Below, in pieces: positions 54,338 to 63,992 of a stretch of DNA of 64,000 nt. Source of the DNA: Duganella levis (GTDB taxonomy: Bacteria; Pseudomonadota; Gammaproteobacteria; Burkholderiales; Burkholderiaceae_D). The notes under the pieces are model-generated. The model made no database searches. It worked only from the letters and a program-made list of their open reading frames with translations, and was not told the origin of the DNA. Location: contig NZ_WWCT01000013.1 in NCBI RefSeq assembly GCF_009857605.1, positions 62,001 to 126,000 of the forward strand. Reading direction: 5' to 3'. Both the position numbers and the translations under genes were made by a program. Numbering within the stretch: the first letter of the stretch is position 1; every line of letters begins with the position of its first letter.

Positions 54338-54733
54338 TTATTCTGGTGTAGCGACAGCGCCGCCGGTGTGCTCGCGCACGGCGGTCAGCAGGCTGTCCTT
54401 GGTAAAAGGTTTGGTCAAATAGGCCACCGCGCCGACCATGGCGCCGCGCGCGCGGTCGAATAGGCCGTCCTTGGAGGACAGCATCAGCACCGGCGTGGCG
54501 TGGAATTTTGCACTTTTTTTAATCAGCGCGCAGGTCTGGTAGCCGTCCAGCCGTGGCATCAGGATGTCGCAGAACACCAGCGCCGGGTGATGGTCGTTGA
54601 TCTTGGCCAGCGCGTCGAAGCCGTCTTCGGCAAGCACCACCTGGTAGCCGGCCTGGCTCAGGAAGATCTCGGCGGAGCGACGAATCGTGCTGCTGTCGTC
54701 GATCACCATGATTTTCAGGGGCGTAGAAGTCAT
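54338..54733 (-). CDS. pilG: PilG-type response regulator
   Basis: Stand-alone receiver domain of 131 residues. IMVIDDSSTIRRSAEIFLSQ is the acidic-pocket strand, PALVFCDILMPRLDGYQTC holds the phospho-aspartate, and AVAYLTKPFTKDSLLTAV has the conserved lysine. Being first in the operon and its RRSAE signature identify it as PilG, which promotes pilus extension through the cyclase/PilB branch in Pseudomonas. The rubredoxin gene is 55 bases upstream on the same strand. Confidence 0.92.
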   Translation of the reverse strand: MTSTPLKIMVIDDSSTIRRSAEIFLSQAGYQVVLAEDGFDALAKINDHHPALVFCDILMPRLDGYQTCALIKKSAKFHATPVLMLSSKDGLFDRARGAMVGAVAYLTKPFTKDSLLTAVREHTGGAVATPE

Positions 54734-54788
54734 AATAGATTCGCTAAGATGAGGCTACACCATAGCATAGGGCGACGCTGCCCGGGAT

Positions 54789-54980
54789 TCAGATGGCGAC
54801 CATCTCGAAATCGTCCTTACGGGCGCCGCATTCCGGGCAGCTCCAGTTCATTGGCACGTCGGCCCAACGGGTGCCGGGGGCGATGCCTTCGTCCGGCAGG
54901 CCGGCTGCTTCATCGTAGATCCAGCCGCAGATGAGACACATCCAGGTCTGGAATTCCTGCGTTGTTTCGTTGCTACTCAC
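54789..54980 (-). CDS. rubA: Rubredoxin
   Basis: Small iron electron carrier of 63 residues. The Fe(Cys)4 site is MCLICGWIYDEAAGLPDEGI plus WSCPECGARKDDFEMV, with the spacing of the family. No redox partner enzyme is nearby. It is divergent from the thiD-like gene and upstream of pilG on the same strand; the rubredoxin-pilG neighbourhood is a common arrangement in betaproteobacteria, though a functional link is not established. Confidence 0.95.
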   Translation of the reverse strand: MSSNETTQEFQTWMCLICGWIYDEAAGLPDEGIAPGTRWADVPMNWSCPECGARKDDFEMVAI

Positions 54981-55032
54981 TTTTTGCCACCCTCAAGTAA
55001 AATGCTGAATTAGGTATCTTAATCTACCCGCC

Positions 55033-55965
55033 GTGCAAAACCAAACTTCTCCCCTTATTCTCAGCTTTGGCGCCGCCGATCCGGCCGGCGCCATGGGTGT
55101 CCAGGCCGACCTGGCAGCTTTCTCCGCCCTCTCCTGCACTGGACTGGCGGTGACCACCGCGTTGCTGATCGGCGACAGCGCCCGCGTCGAAGACCTGCAG
55201 GACATCGACCCCGATTGGGTGGCCGATCAGGCCCGCGTGCTACTGGAGGACATGACCATGGCCGCCTTCAAGGTCGGCGCCATCACCAACCTGGAACAGG
55301 TGGCGGCGATCGCCGAGATCCTGTCCGACTATCCGGACGCGCCGCTGATCCTCGATCCCTTCAGTTCCCGCCTGCCGTCGCTGCCCGACGACGACGCCGA
55401 AGAGCTGCTGACCGCGATCCGCCAGTTGCTGGTGCCGCAGGCTACGCTGCTGATGCTGTCGCAGGTGGAACTGGGCCGGCTGGCCGAAACCTGGCGCGAG
55501 TCCGCCGATGCCGGTGAACCCGGCGAATCTGGCGAAGCCGCCGAATCCAGCGCGGATGCCGATGCAGATGCAGATGCCGATGCCGTCATGGTTGAAGACA
55601 CGCTGGAATCGGACGTCGAGCACCTGCTGGCCCTGGGCTGCGAATTCGTGCTGGTGACCGGCACCCCGTCCGGTGCGCCCGGCGAAAACGGCGGCCCAAG
55701 CACCCTGGCCAACACCCTGTTCGGCGCCGATGGCGTCATCAGCCACGACGCCTGGCAGCATCTGACCGGGCCATTCATCGGCGCCGGCGGCACGCTGTCG
55801 GCGGCGCTGACGGCCTTTATGGCGCGCGGCGCGGACGTGCCGGAAGCAGTGGCGGCGGCGCAGGAGTACACTGTCGGCGCGCTGGCGCATGCGCAGCGCT
55901 ACGGCATGGGCAAGTTCGTGCCGAACCGTTTTTTCCATTTACAGTCCGCAGCGGACATGCAGTAG
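55033..55965 (+). CDS. ThiD-like (phospho)hydroxymethylpyrimidine kinase, divergent
   Basis: Ribokinase-fold protein of 310 residues resembling ThiD, which phosphorylates HMP and HMP-P for thiamine synthesis. [20 protein letters not shown] then [10 protein letters not shown] corresponds to the family N-terminus, [10 protein letters not shown] to its VLDPV block and [19 protein letters not shown] to the anion-hole/catalytic region, but several positions differ: GSDPSGGAG is [10 protein letters not shown], and the expected TPNxxE block reads [11 protein letters not shown]. The usual catalytic Asp in GTGCT-like context is not obvious (GAGGTLSAA). An acidic insertion (residues ~155-190) contains a hexamer DNA repeat. 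The start is GTG 55033. May be active with altered specificity, or not; followed by hemL. Confidence 0.7.
   Translation: MQNQTSPLILSFGAADPAGAMGVQADLAAFSALSCTGLAVTTALLIGDSARVEDLQDIDPDWVADQARVLLEDMTMAAFKVGAITNLEQVAAIAEILSDYPDAPLILDPFSSRLPSLPDDDAEELLTAIRQLLVPQATLLMLSQVELGRLAETWRESADAGEPGESGEAAESSADADADADADAVMVEDTLESDVEHLLALGCEFVLVTGTPSGAPGENGGPSTLANTLFGADGVISHDAWQHLTGPFIGAGGTLSAALTAFMARGADVPEAVAAAQEYTVGALAHAQRYGMGKFVPNRFFHLQSAADMQ
55555..55584 (+). repeat. Five tandem GATGC(C/A) hexamers inside the thiD-like gene
   Basis: GATGCC, GATGCA, GATGCA, GATGCC, GATGCC run without gaps from 55555 to 55584. They encode five Asp-Ala pairs in the acidic insertion. Length change by whole hexamers keeps the reading frame, so the insertion can grow or shrink by slippage. 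Confidence 0.85.
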
Positions 55966-55982
55966 TAGAGAAAGATGCCATC

Positions 55983-57269
55983 ATGACCACGATTTCCAAG
56001 AACGACCAGCTGTTCGAGCGCGCCCAGAAAACCACGCCAGGCGGCGTCAACTCGCCGGTGCGCGCCTTCCGTTCGGTGGGCGGCACGCCGCGCTTCATCA
56101 CCCGCGCCGAAGGCCCGTACTTCTGGGACGCGGATGGCAAGCGTTATATCGACTATATCGGCTCGTGGGGCCCGGCGATCGTCGGCCACGCGCATCCGGA
56201 GGTGGTGAAGGCGGTGCAGGAAGCGGCCACGCGCGGCCTGTCGTTCGGCGCGCCGACCGAAGGCGAAGTCGAAATGGCCGAGGAACTGGTGCGCCTGGTG
56301 CCGTCGCTGGAGCAAGTGCGCCTGGTGTCGTCGGGTACCGAAGCGACCATGAGCGCGCTGCGCCTGGCGCGCGGCGCCACGGGCCGCGACAAGATCGTCA
56401 AGTTCGAAGGCTGCTACCACGGCCACGCCGACTCGCTGCTGGTGAAAGCGGGCAGCGGTCTGCTCACCTTCGGCAATCCAACGTCGGCCGGCGTGCCGGA
56501 GGACTTCGTCAAGCACACGCTGGTGCTGGACTATAACAACGTGGCGCAGATCGAAGAGGCGTTCGCCAACTTCGGCGACGAAATCGCCTGCGTGATCGTC
56601 GAGCCGGTGGCTGGCAATATGAACCTGATCAAGGCATCGGAAGCCTTCCTGCAAGCGCTGCGCGCGCTGTGCACCAAGCATGGCGCACTGCTGATCTTCG
56701 ATGAAGTGATGTGCGGCTTCCGCGTGGCGCTGGGCGGCGCGCAGGAACTGTACGGCATCCAGCCGGATCTGACGGCGCTGGGCAAAGTGATCGGCGGCGG
56801 CTTGCCGGTGGCGGCGTTTGGCGGCAGCGCGAAATTGATGAGCAATATGTCGCCGGTTGGCGCGGTCTACCAGGCTGGCACGCTGTCGGGCAATCCGGTA
56901 GCGGTGGCGGCGGGCATGACCACGCTGAAGCTGATCCAGCAGCCGGGCTTCTACGACAAATTGGGCGCCACCGCCAAGCGCCTGGCCGATGGCCTGACGG
57001 CGGCGGCGAAAGAAGCCGGCATTCCGTTCTGCGCCGATGCGGTGGGCGGCATGTTCGGCCTGTACTTCAGCGAAACGCCGCCGAACAACTACGCCGAAAT
57101 GATGGCCGGTAACCGCGAGCGCTTCAACGTCTTCTTCCACAAGATGCTGGACGAAGGCGTCTACTTCGCGCCGGCGGCGTTTGAAGCGGGCTTCGTCTCG
57201 GCCCAGCACAGCGACGACGTGATCGACGAAACCATCGCCGCCGCCCGCCGCGTGTTCGCCACGCTGTAA
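55983..57269 (+). CDS. hemL: Glutamate-1-semialdehyde 2,1-aminomutase
   Basis: PLP enzyme of 428 residues that makes 5-aminolevulinate from glutamate 1-semialdehyde in the C5 haem pathway. The start [19 protein letters not shown] is the family signature; [47 protein letters not shown] and [18 protein letters not shown] with the PLP lysine (about residue 268) are all present. It follows the thiD-like gene by 17 bases and ends five bases before an 86-bp hairpin. Confidence 0.97.
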   Translation: MTTISKNDQLFERAQKTTPGGVNSPVRAFRSVGGTPRFITRAEGPYFWDADGKRYIDYIGSWGPAIVGHAHPEVVKAVQEAATRGLSFGAPTEGEVEMAEELVRLVPSLEQVRLVSSGTEATMSALRLARGATGRDKIVKFEGCYHGHADSLLVKAGSGLLTFGNPTSAGVPEDFVKHTLVLDYNNVAQIEEAFANFGDEIACVIVEPVAGNMNLIKASEAFLQALRALCTKHGALLIFDEVMCGFRVALGGAQELYGIQPDLTALGKVIGGGLPVAAFGGSAKLMSNMSPVGAVYQAGTLSGNPVAVAAGMTTLKLIQQPGFYDKLGATAKRLADGLTAAAKEAGIPFCADAVGGMFGLYFSETPPNNYAEMMAGNRERFNVFFHKMLDEGVYFAPAAFEAGFVSAQHSDDVIDETIAAARRVFATL

Positions 57270-57274
57270 TAACC

Positions 57275-57360
57275 CGGGGTCAGTTCTGCCAAATGCACAC
57301 GAGCCCTGCCGTAGCATCCGCTAGGGCAGGGCTCGTGTGCATTTGGCAGAACTGACCCCG
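57275..57360. repeat. 86-bp near-perfect inverted repeat (hairpin) between convergent genes
   Basis: Bases 57275-57310 are the exact reverse complement of 57325-57360 (36 bp). One mismatch, three more paired bases and a six-base loop complete the structure. The outer ends read CGGGGTCAG and CTGACCCCG, a style of terminus seen in REP/REPIN repeats moved by RAYT transposases. It lies between hemL and a convergent ABC gene and may also act as a bidirectional transcription stop, though no T-run follows. The REP assignment is inference; copies elsewhere in the genome cannot be checked here. Confidence 0.9.
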
Positions 57361-57376
57361 TATTGTATTGGAAGAC

Positions 57377-58702
57377 TCAGTCGGCAGCGGGATCGTCTTC
57401 TTCCGGTCGCTGAATCACGCCGGTGTTGAAGTTGTACTCGAACAGGTCGCCGTAACGGCCCCACTCGATCGCTACCCGCAGCGCGCGCTCGGCTTCTTCT
57501 TCGCTCAGCGTGAAGCGCAGCAGTTTCAAGAACAGGTCTTCCGGCAGGTCGCCCGATTTGTCCTGTTGCAGGCCGTGACAGATATACGCGATCAGCGGCA
57601 CATGCTCCAGCAGCTGCTTGCCGAATATCTCCTGGCGCTCCGTGTTGTTGGCCTTGACATAGCGCTCGCCCAACTCCGTCATCAGGATGTCGCCGTTGGT
57701 CAGATAGGCGAAGCCCAGCAGGATCAGCGCATTCAGCACCTCCAGCAATTCCGCGTCCGTCAGCTCCGTCTCTTCGGCGATCTTCGGCAAATCGGCGCGG
57801 CCGTGGAACGGTTCTTCCGCCAGCGATTCCAGAATCCCTTCCATGTGCGCGATGCCGGCCTGCGGCAGACGGTCGCCCAGCTGCAGCTTGACTTCCCGCT
57901 CGCTGATCAAGCCACTGCCACCACCGCCACGACGGCCGGCACTGGCCGTCATCAGCTCATACACCTTGTCGATCAGATGGCGCACCTCGGCGCTTTCCGC
58001 CTTGCGCGGCTGCGGCAGGGAGATCGGCAGTTCGGCGCGTATGCGTCCCGGATCGCTGGCGAAGATCAGTACCCGGTCGGCCATCATCACCGCTTCCTCG
58101 ATATTGTGCGACACCACCAGAATCGCCTTGGTCGGAATCTGGCCCGACTGCCACAACTCCAGAATCTCTTCGCGCAGGCGTTCGCCGGTCAGCACGTCCA
58201 GCGCCGAAAAAGCCTCGTCCATCAGCAGCACTTCCGGTTCCATCACCAGCGCGCGGGCGATGCCGACCCGCTGGCGCATGCCGCCCGACAGTTCGCGCGG
58301 CAGCGCGCCTTCAAAGCCGGACAGGCCAATCAGGTCGATCACCTTCTCGGCGCGGCGCGCCCGCTCTTCCGGCGGCATGCCCTGCGCTTCCAGCCCTAGC
58401 TCCACATTCTTCTGCACCGTCAGCCATGGGAACAGCGCAAACGACTGGAACACCATACGGATGCCGCGCGCCGTGCCGTACAAGGGCATGCCGCGATACA
58501 GCACCTGGCCTTCATCGGCCTGGATCAGGCCCGCCATAATCCGCAACATGGTCGATTTGCCGGAGCCGGATTGCCCCAGCAGCGCAACGATCTCGCCCTC
58601 GCGCAGCGTAAATTCAACGCCTTCCAGCACCGAGCGCGCGGAGCCGTCGGCGCCGCGGAAGTGCTTGCCGACGGCTTTCAGTTCAACGATAGGAGTGCTC
58701 AT
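57377..58702 (-). CDS. ABC transporter ATP-binding protein with C-terminal AAA-associated domain
   Basis: ATPase subunit of 441 residues, nitrate/sulfonate/taurine class. The ABC domain (about 1-250) has Walker A LLGQSGSGKSTMLRI, signature LSGGMRQRVGIARALVM and Walker B EVLLMDEAFSALD. The C-terminal ~170 residues form an AAA-associated domain of unknown role (DLPKIAEETELTDAELLEVL, then EEAERALRVAIEWGRYGDL). It lies 10 bases downstream of the permease gene. No periplasmic binding protein is encoded here, so the substrate cannot be assigned. Confidence 0.88.
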   Translation of the reverse strand: MSTPIVELKAVGKHFRGADGSARSVLEGVEFTLREGEIVALLGQSGSGKSTMLRIMAGLIQADEGQVLYRGMPLYGTARGIRMVFQSFALFPWLTVQKNVELGLEAQGMPPEERARRAEKVIDLIGLSGFEGALPRELSGGMRQRVGIARALVMEPEVLLMDEAFSALDVLTGERLREEILELWQSGQIPTKAILVVSHNIEEAVMMADRVLIFASDPGRIRAELPISLPQPRKAESAEVRHLIDKVYELMTASAGRRGGGGSGLISEREVKLQLGDRLPQAGIAHMEGILESLAEEPFHGRADLPKIAEETELTDAELLEVLNALILLGFAYLTNGDILMTELGERYVKANNTERQEIFGKQLLEHVPLIAYICHGLQQDKSGDLPEDLFLKLLRFTLSEEEAERALRVAIEWGRYGDLFEYNFNTGVIQRPEEDDPAAD

Positions 58703-58712
58703 GATTCTGTTC

Positions 58713-60443
58713 CTAGAAATGCAGCCGGCTTTCGGCCAGGGTGTACAAACGGCGCCACACGAAGTGGTTAAAGCCCATCACGAAAATACACATGATGCCG
58801 ATGCCCAGCGCGATGCGCGGGAAGTCGCCGGTGGCGGTCATCTCGGCGATGTAGCTGCCGATGCCGTGCGCCTTCAAGGTGGTTGGCCCCCAGCTCACCA
58901 GCTCCGAGACGATGGCGGCATTCCATGAGCCGCCCGACGCGGTAATCGCCCCCGTCACAAAACTGGGGAAGATGGCCGGCAGCAGGTAGCGGCGCCATTT
59001 CAGCCAGCCGGTCAAACCGAAGTTCTTGGCGGCGTGACGCAATTCGGTCGGTATCGTCGAAGCGCCGGCAATCACGTTAAACAGCAGATACCACTGGGTG
59101 CCGAGGATCATCAGCGGCGACAGCCAGATGTCCGGATTCAGGTGATAGCGCACGATGATGATCACCGCCACCGGGAACACCAGATTGGCCGGGAAAGCGG
59201 CCAGGAACTGCGCCACCGCCTGCGTGCGCGATGCCCAACGCGGATTCATGCCGATCCAGATCCCGACCGGCACCCAGACGATGGCCGCCAGCGCCAGCAG
59301 CACCACCACGCGGATCATGGTGTACACGCCCAGCATCAGCACATGGCCTACTTCACCCCAACCGACTTCGGTGCGGATAAAGTGCACCAAGCTCCATAGC
59401 GCGTAAAACACCACGGCCGCAATCACCGCATCCCATACGCGCTGCGGCACCAGCGATGGCTTGTCCTTGCGCGCGCGGATCGAGGTGCCGTCGTGCGACA
59501 GGCGGAACACGGCGATGGAGCGCGACAGCTGGTGGCCAAACCATTCCACCAGTTGCTGCGTGCGTTCGGTGCGGCGCAGCCAGGTGAGCAGCCACGAAGA
59601 CTGCGCGGTATCGCCGCCGGTTTCCTCGAAGCGGAATTTGTCGGCCCACGCCAGCAGTGGGCGGAAGAACAGCTGGTCGTACGCCAGCACCGCGATCAGC
59701 ATGGCGAAGATGGCCCAGCCGATCGCGCCCAAATTACTCTGCTCGATCGCCAGCGCGATATAGGAACCCATGCCCGGCAGTTTGATCGTCTGGTTGGAGA
59801 CCACAATCGCTTCCGACGCCACCACGAAGAACCAGCCGCCGGACATCGACATCATCATATTCCACAGCAAACCAGGCATGGCATACGGCAGTTCCAGGCG
59901 CCAGAAGCGCTGCCAGCCCGACAGCTGAAACACCTGCGCCGCTTCCGACAATTCGGCCGGCACGGTACGGAAACCCTGGTACGCCGAGAAAGCCATATTC
60001 CACGCCTGCGACGTAAAGATCGCAAACACGGCGGCGCATTCCACGCCCAGCAGGTTGCCGGGGAATAGCGCAATGAAAGCCGTGACGGTAATCGACAGGA
60101 AGCCGAGGATCGGAATCGATTGCAGGATGTCCAGCATCGGCACCATGATTTTTTCAGCGGTGCGGTACTTGGTGGTCAACGCGGCAAACACGCAGCTGAA
60201 AATCACCGACGCGCCCAGCGCGATGAACATGCGCAGCGTAGTGCGCAGCACGTAGTACGGCAGATTGATCGGGTCGAGCGACATCGGCAAGGCCTGGCCG
60301 AGTTCATACGGCCGCGCCATCTGCTGGCTGCCATAGGCCATCAGCACGAAGAGCGCCAATACGATCGGCAGCAGCGCCCAGTCCCAGCGGTTACCGCCGG
60401 CTTCCACCACCTGGCGGGGGAAAAATTGCCGTTTCTTGTTCAT
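58713..60443 (-). CDS. ABC transporter permease with two fused membrane domains
   Basis: Integral membrane protein of 576 residues containing two BPD-type permease units in one chain, about twelve membrane segments. Each unit has an EAA-like coupling loop: ELSEAAQVFQLSGWQRFWRL near residue 165 and ELRHAAKNFGLTGWLKWRRY near 470. A cytoplasmic linker of about 80 residues separates them. With its partner ATPase, one polypeptide supplies the whole membrane channel. The nitrate/sulfonate family label gives only a rough idea of substrate class. The upstream 122-base gap contains the presumed promoter. Confidence 0.87.
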   Translation of the reverse strand: MNKKRQFFPRQVVEAGGNRWDWALLPIVLALFVLMAYGSQQMARPYELGQALPMSLDPINLPYYVLRTTLRMFIALGASVIFSCVFAALTTKYRTAEKIMVPMLDILQSIPILGFLSITVTAFIALFPGNLLGVECAAVFAIFTSQAWNMAFSAYQGFRTVPAELSEAAQVFQLSGWQRFWRLELPYAMPGLLWNMMMSMSGGWFFVVASEAIVVSNQTIKLPGMGSYIALAIEQSNLGAIGWAIFAMLIAVLAYDQLFFRPLLAWADKFRFEETGGDTAQSSWLLTWLRRTERTQQLVEWFGHQLSRSIAVFRLSHDGTSIRARKDKPSLVPQRVWDAVIAAVVFYALWSLVHFIRTEVGWGEVGHVLMLGVYTMIRVVVLLALAAIVWVPVGIWIGMNPRWASRTQAVAQFLAAFPANLVFPVAVIIIVRYHLNPDIWLSPLMILGTQWYLLFNVIAGASTIPTELRHAAKNFGLTGWLKWRRYLLPAIFPSFVTGAITASGGSWNAAIVSELVSWGPTTLKAHGIGSYIAEMTATGDFPRIALGIGIMCIFVMGFNHFVWRRLYTLAESRLHF

Positions 60444-60565
60444 ATTATTACTTTCTCTGGGCGGCCAGAGCGGCCGCGAGGAGCAAAGGGAAGGAGGGAG
60501 CGCGTGCGCTGGCCGCCATTCTAATAGATTAATCCGGCAACTATATTACGATCTTGAAAGTTAAC

Positions 60566-61531
60566 TTACTTGAGCCAGCCACGATGGCGGAAGTACAGGA
60601 ACGGCGCAATGGCGCTGGTGATCATCAGCACGATGGCGAATGGATAGCCTAGTTGCCATTCCAGTTCCGGCAGCCACTTGAAGTTCATGCCGTAGATCGA
60701 GGCGATCAGGGTCGGCGGCAGGAAGGCGACGCTGGCCACCGAGAAGATCTTGATGATCTTGTTCTGGTTAATGTTGATGAAACCGACCGTGGCGTCCATC
60801 AGGAAGTTGATCTTGTCGAACAGGAAGGAGGTGTGGCCGTCCAGCGATTCGATGTCGCGCAAAATCTGGCGGGCTTCTTCAAACTGTTCGGAATTCAGCA
60901 GCCGGCCGCGCATCAGGAAGCTGACCGCGCGGCGCGTATCCATCATGTTGCGGCGGATGCGGCCGTTCAAGTCTTCCTCGTGGGCGATGGCGTTCAGCGC
61001 GGCGGCCGCGTCCTGGTCGGTGAAGGTTTCCTGCAGCACGCGGCCGCTGACCTCTTCCAGCTGCTGGTAGATGCCTTCCAGCGCATCGGCCGAGTATTCG
61101 GCGTCGGTGGCGTACAGGTCCAGCAGCACGTCCATGTAGTCAGCGATCGAACCGGGACGCGAACGGGCGCGCATGCGCACCAGGCGGAACACCGGCAAAT
61201 CGTCGGTATGCACCGAGAACAGGATCTTGCGCGCCAGGATAAACGCCACCGTCACGATGCGCGACGGGCCGTCCTCTTCTTCCAGCAGGAAGTCGGTGCG
61301 CAGGTGCAGGTCGCCGTTTTCCGCTTCGTAATAGCGGGCCGACGCTTCGATGTCCTTGACCTCGTCCTCACCCGGCAAGATCACGCCATAGATGGTGCGG
61401 ACCCAGGCGCGTTCGTCATCCGTCGGGTCGGTCAGGTCGACCCAGACCGGTTCGACCTGTTCCAGGTCTTCGCGACTGTCGATGGGCACCTGGTTGAGCC
61501 GGCCATTCTGGAGAACGAAAACATTAATCAT
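60566..61531 (-). CDS. corA: Magnesium/cobalt transporter CorA
   Basis: Homopentameric Mg2+ channel of 321 residues. The soluble N-terminal domain is followed by a long stalk helix and two membrane segments. The selectivity motif GMN is in SIYGMNFKWLPELEWQLGYP, with FLPPTLIA just before it. ATG 61531 (MINVFVLQNGRLNQ) is chosen over an ATG four codons upstream, on family alignment. It is a single gene between the ABC permease and mtgA. Confidence 0.95.
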   Translation of the reverse strand: MINVFVLQNGRLNQVPIDSREDLEQVEPVWVDLTDPTDDERAWVRTIYGVILPGEDEVKDIEASARYYEAENGDLHLRTDFLLEEEDGPSRIVTVAFILARKILFSVHTDDLPVFRLVRMRARSRPGSIADYMDVLLDLYATDAEYSADALEGIYQQLEEVSGRVLQETFTDQDAAAALNAIAHEEDLNGRIRRNMMDTRRAVSFLMRGRLLNSEQFEEARQILRDIESLDGHTSFLFDKINFLMDATVGFININQNKIIKIFSVASVAFLPPTLIASIYGMNFKWLPELEWQLGYPFAIVLMITSAIAPFLYFRHRGWLK

Positions 61532-61580
61532 GGATAAACGCACCTTTGGAAACAGCGCAAGTGTACCCGCAAAGCCTGGT

Positions 61581-62285
61581 TTAAGGTAGGTCCGCTGAGC
61601 CCATGCGGCGCAAAATCACGCCGGTGCGGCGCGCCAGGTAATTGGAGTCGCGATGTTTGTCGAAATAGCGCGGATTGGGCAGCAATACCGCCAGTTTGGC
61701 CGCCTGCGGCGCGCTCAGGTTGGCCGCGCTGACGCCGTAGTAGTGCCGTGCCGCCGCCTCGGCGCCAAAGGTGCCGGTGCCGAATTCCACCACGTTGAGG
61801 TAGATCTCGAAAATGCGCTCCTTGTCCATCAGCGTTTCCAGCATGAAGGTGATGATCAGCTCCTGCCCTTTACGCACGTAGCTGCGCGAACCGGACAGGA
61901 ACAAATTCTTGGCCAGCTGCTGGGTAATGGTCGAGCCGCCCGACACCACCTTGTGCTTCTTGTTGTTCTTCTCGTAGGCTTTTTGCAGCGCCTCCCAGTC
62001 GACGCCGTCGTGGTCGGAGAAATTGGCGTCCTCGGAGGCGATGATGGCGCGCTTCAGGTTGTTGGAGATGCGGTTGTACGGCACCCACTGCTGCGTGATA
62101 TTGGCGTTGGGATTCTTCTCGCGCAGCGCCGACTGCTGCTCGCGCATAAAGCTGGTCATGCCCGGATTGTGGCCGACCCACCACCAGATCTGCAGCAGGA
62201 AGTACAGCTGCACCGCCACGAACAACAGAATCGGGACGATGAAGACCCACTTCACCCAGCGCCATTTACCGGACGATTTGCTCAT
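61581..62285 (-). CDS. mtgA: Monofunctional biosynthetic peptidoglycan transglycosylase
   Basis: Polymerises lipid II into glycan strands at the outer face of the inner membrane. The 234-residue protein has one N-terminal anchor ([20 protein letters not shown]) and a family 51 glycosyltransferase domain: the catalytic glutamate lies in [20 protein letters not shown], then [40 protein letters not shown] and [20 protein letters not shown]. The start overlaps the aroE stop (ATGA). Confidence 0.95.
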   Translation of the reverse strand: MSKSSGKWRWVKWVFIVPILLFVAVQLYFLLQIWWWVGHNPGMTSFMREQQSALREKNPNANITQQWVPYNRISNNLKRAIIASEDANFSDHDGVDWEALQKAYEKNNKKHKVVSGGSTITQQLAKNLFLSGSRSYVRKGQELIITFMLETLMDKERIFEIYLNVVEFGTGTFGAEAAARHYYGVSAANLSAPQAAKLAVLLPNPRYFDKHRDSNYLARRTGVILRRMGSADLP

Positions 62286-63100
62286 AGCTGGTCACGCAGC
62301 GTCTGCAATACGTCGGCCGTGGCCGGCTGCACGCCGCGCCACAGGTGGAAGGCTTCGGCGGCCTGCTCGACCAGCATGCCCAGGCCGTCGCGCAACTGTG
62401 CGCCGTGCTGAGCAGCAAACTGCAAGAATACAGTGGGCGAGGCTCCGTACATCATGTCCAACGCCAAACATCCCGGCGCAAAGACCGACGGCGCTACCGG
62501 CGGCACTTCCGCGCTCAGGCTGGCTGCCGTGCCGTTGATGATGATGTCGTACTCGCCTTCGATGTCGGCAAAGCCGCACGCCGAAACCACGCCCTCGCCG
62601 CCCAGCGCGGCAAACTGTTCGACCAGTTCCTCGGCCTTGGCCACGGTGCGGTTGGCGATCACCAATTGAGCGGGGCGATGTTCCAGGATCGGCAGCACCA
62701 CGCCGCGCACCGCGCCGCCCGCGCCCAGCAGCAGCACGCGCTTGCCGGTGATGCTCACGCCGGCGTTGTTGACGATGTCCGCCACCAAGCCAGCGCCGTC
62801 GGTGTTGTCGCCGATGATGCCTTCGTCGCTGAACACCAGCGTGTTGACCGCGCCGGCCGCGCGCGCGCGGATGGTCAGCGCCTGCGCCAGCTTGACCGCT
62901 TCCAGCTTGAACGGCACCGTCACGTTGGCACCCTTGCCGCCTTCGGCGATGAAGGCGCGCACGGCGTCGGCAAAGCCGTCCACCGGCGCCAGACGGCGTT
63001 CGTACTGGATGTCGTGGCCGGTCTGGGCCGCATAGGCGGCATGGATTTCCGGCGATTTGCTGTGGGCGATCGGGTTGCCGAATACGCAGTAGCGGTCCAT
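62282..63100 (-). CDS. aroE: Shikimate dehydrogenase
   Basis: NADP-dependent reduction of 3-dehydroshikimate to shikimate in aromatic amino acid synthesis. The 272-residue length is normal. The substrate site [20 protein letters not shown] and [19 protein letters not shown] with its catalytic lysine, the NADP motif [18 protein letters not shown] and [10 protein letters not shown] are present. It overlaps mtgA and follows the tonB-like gene by four bases, giving an operon tonB-aroE-mtgA. Confidence 0.96.
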   Translation of the reverse strand: MDRYCVFGNPIAHSKSPEIHAAYAAQTGHDIQYERRLAPVDGFADAVRAFIAEGGKGANVTVPFKLEAVKLAQALTIRARAAGAVNTLVFSDEGIIGDNTDGAGLVADIVNNAGVSITGKRVLLLGAGGAVRGVVLPILEHRPAQLVIANRTVAKAEELVEQFAALGGEGVVSACGFADIEGEYDIIINGTAASLSAEVPPVAPSVFAPGCLALDMMYGASPTVFLQFAAQHGAQLRDGLGMLVEQAAEAFHLWRGVQPATADVLQTLRDQL

Positions 63101-63104
63101 ATTC

Positions 63105-63992
63105 TTATCTTCCTCCGCCGCTCAGGTCGGCTTGTAATTTCTCTTCACGGGTGAATTTGAAGGTGGTGATGATCACCCACAAATCATCCTTGTCTCTGGA
63201 CAGCATATTCGGCGGGAATTTGCCGAACGGCGCCGAGCGGCGCACGATGTGCATCGCCGCCTCGTCCAGCGCCGCATTGCCGGAGCTGCGCTCGACCTTG
63301 ATGCCGCCCTCTTTCTCGTAGATGGTGCCGTCCTGGAACACCGGGATCGACAGCGTCAGCTGGCCATACAGTTTGCGTCCGTTGACGTTCGGGAAGTTCA
63401 GCGTGCCGATGTCCTCGATGCGCTTCTGCATGGTCTTGTAATAAATCGCGTAACCGACACCACGCGTACTTGGCGTAATCTGCGTGCGGTTCGGCCGTTT
63501 GTTCTGGTCCTCGATGGTCTCGCTGATTTCCGCCACGCGGCGGGCGATGGCCTTGCTCGATTCCAGCAGGTCGGCGCCGGTGGGCGTCGGGTCCGGCTTG
63601 AGTTGTTCGGTGACCGGCGGCGCGGTGACTGGCGATGGCGAGCGCACCTGGGTCATCAGCTGCTTCTGGCGTTCTTCCAGCTCGGCGATGCGGCGCTTGT
63701 TGGCTTTGACGCTGTCGCCCATTTCGGTCTTGCGCATGTCCGGCATGGGCGACTTGGAGCGGCCCAGGTTGGCCGTGCCGCCGCCTTCCAGGTCGGCCTG
63801 GGCGACGGCGTCGGCCTTCAGCGGCGCCTTGTTGTGCTTGGCGTTGACGAGGATGACTTCCAGCCCGGGATCGGCGGCCAATGCCGGCGCCGGCGACGGT
63901 GCCACGAAGCGCACCGCCAGCAAGGCAGCATGCGCCACCAGCGAAAAGCCGATGGCGAGGTACAGCAAGCGATTTTCTTTAAAAGACTTCAC
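63105..63992 (-). CDS. TonB family protein
   Basis: Inner-membrane-anchored protein of about 295 residues with a TonB C-terminal fold. A single N-terminal membrane segment ([20 protein letters not shown]) is followed by a long periplasmic spacer with a coiled coil ([18 protein letters not shown]) and proline-rich stretches, and a C-terminal domain containing [20 protein letters not shown] and the beta-strand region ending [14 protein letters not shown]. It may energise outer-membrane receptors or act in a related role; no exbB/exbD genes are near. The start is GTG 63992, only eight bases from the window edge, so an earlier start cannot be excluded. Confidence 0.85.
   Translation of the reverse strand: MKSFKENRLLYLAIGFSLVAHAALLAVRFVAPSPAPALAADPGLEVILVNAKHNKAPLKADAVAQADLEGGGTANLGRSKSPMPDMRKTEMGDSVKANKRRIAELEERQKQLMTQVRSPSPVTAPPVTEQLKPDPTPTGADLLESSKAIARRVAEISETIEDQNKRPNRTQITPSTRGVGYAIYYKTMQKRIEDIGTLNFPNVNGRKLYGQLTLSIPVFQDGTIYEKEGGIKVERSSGNAALDEAAMHIVRRSAPFGKFPPNMLSRDKDDLWVIITTFKFTREEKLQADLSGGGR

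Noticed and set aside
60460-60517. Inverted repeat GGCGGCCA / TGGCCGCC upstream of the ABC permease
   Set aside because: Arms of 8 bp separated by 42 bases in GC-rich DNA are not convincing.
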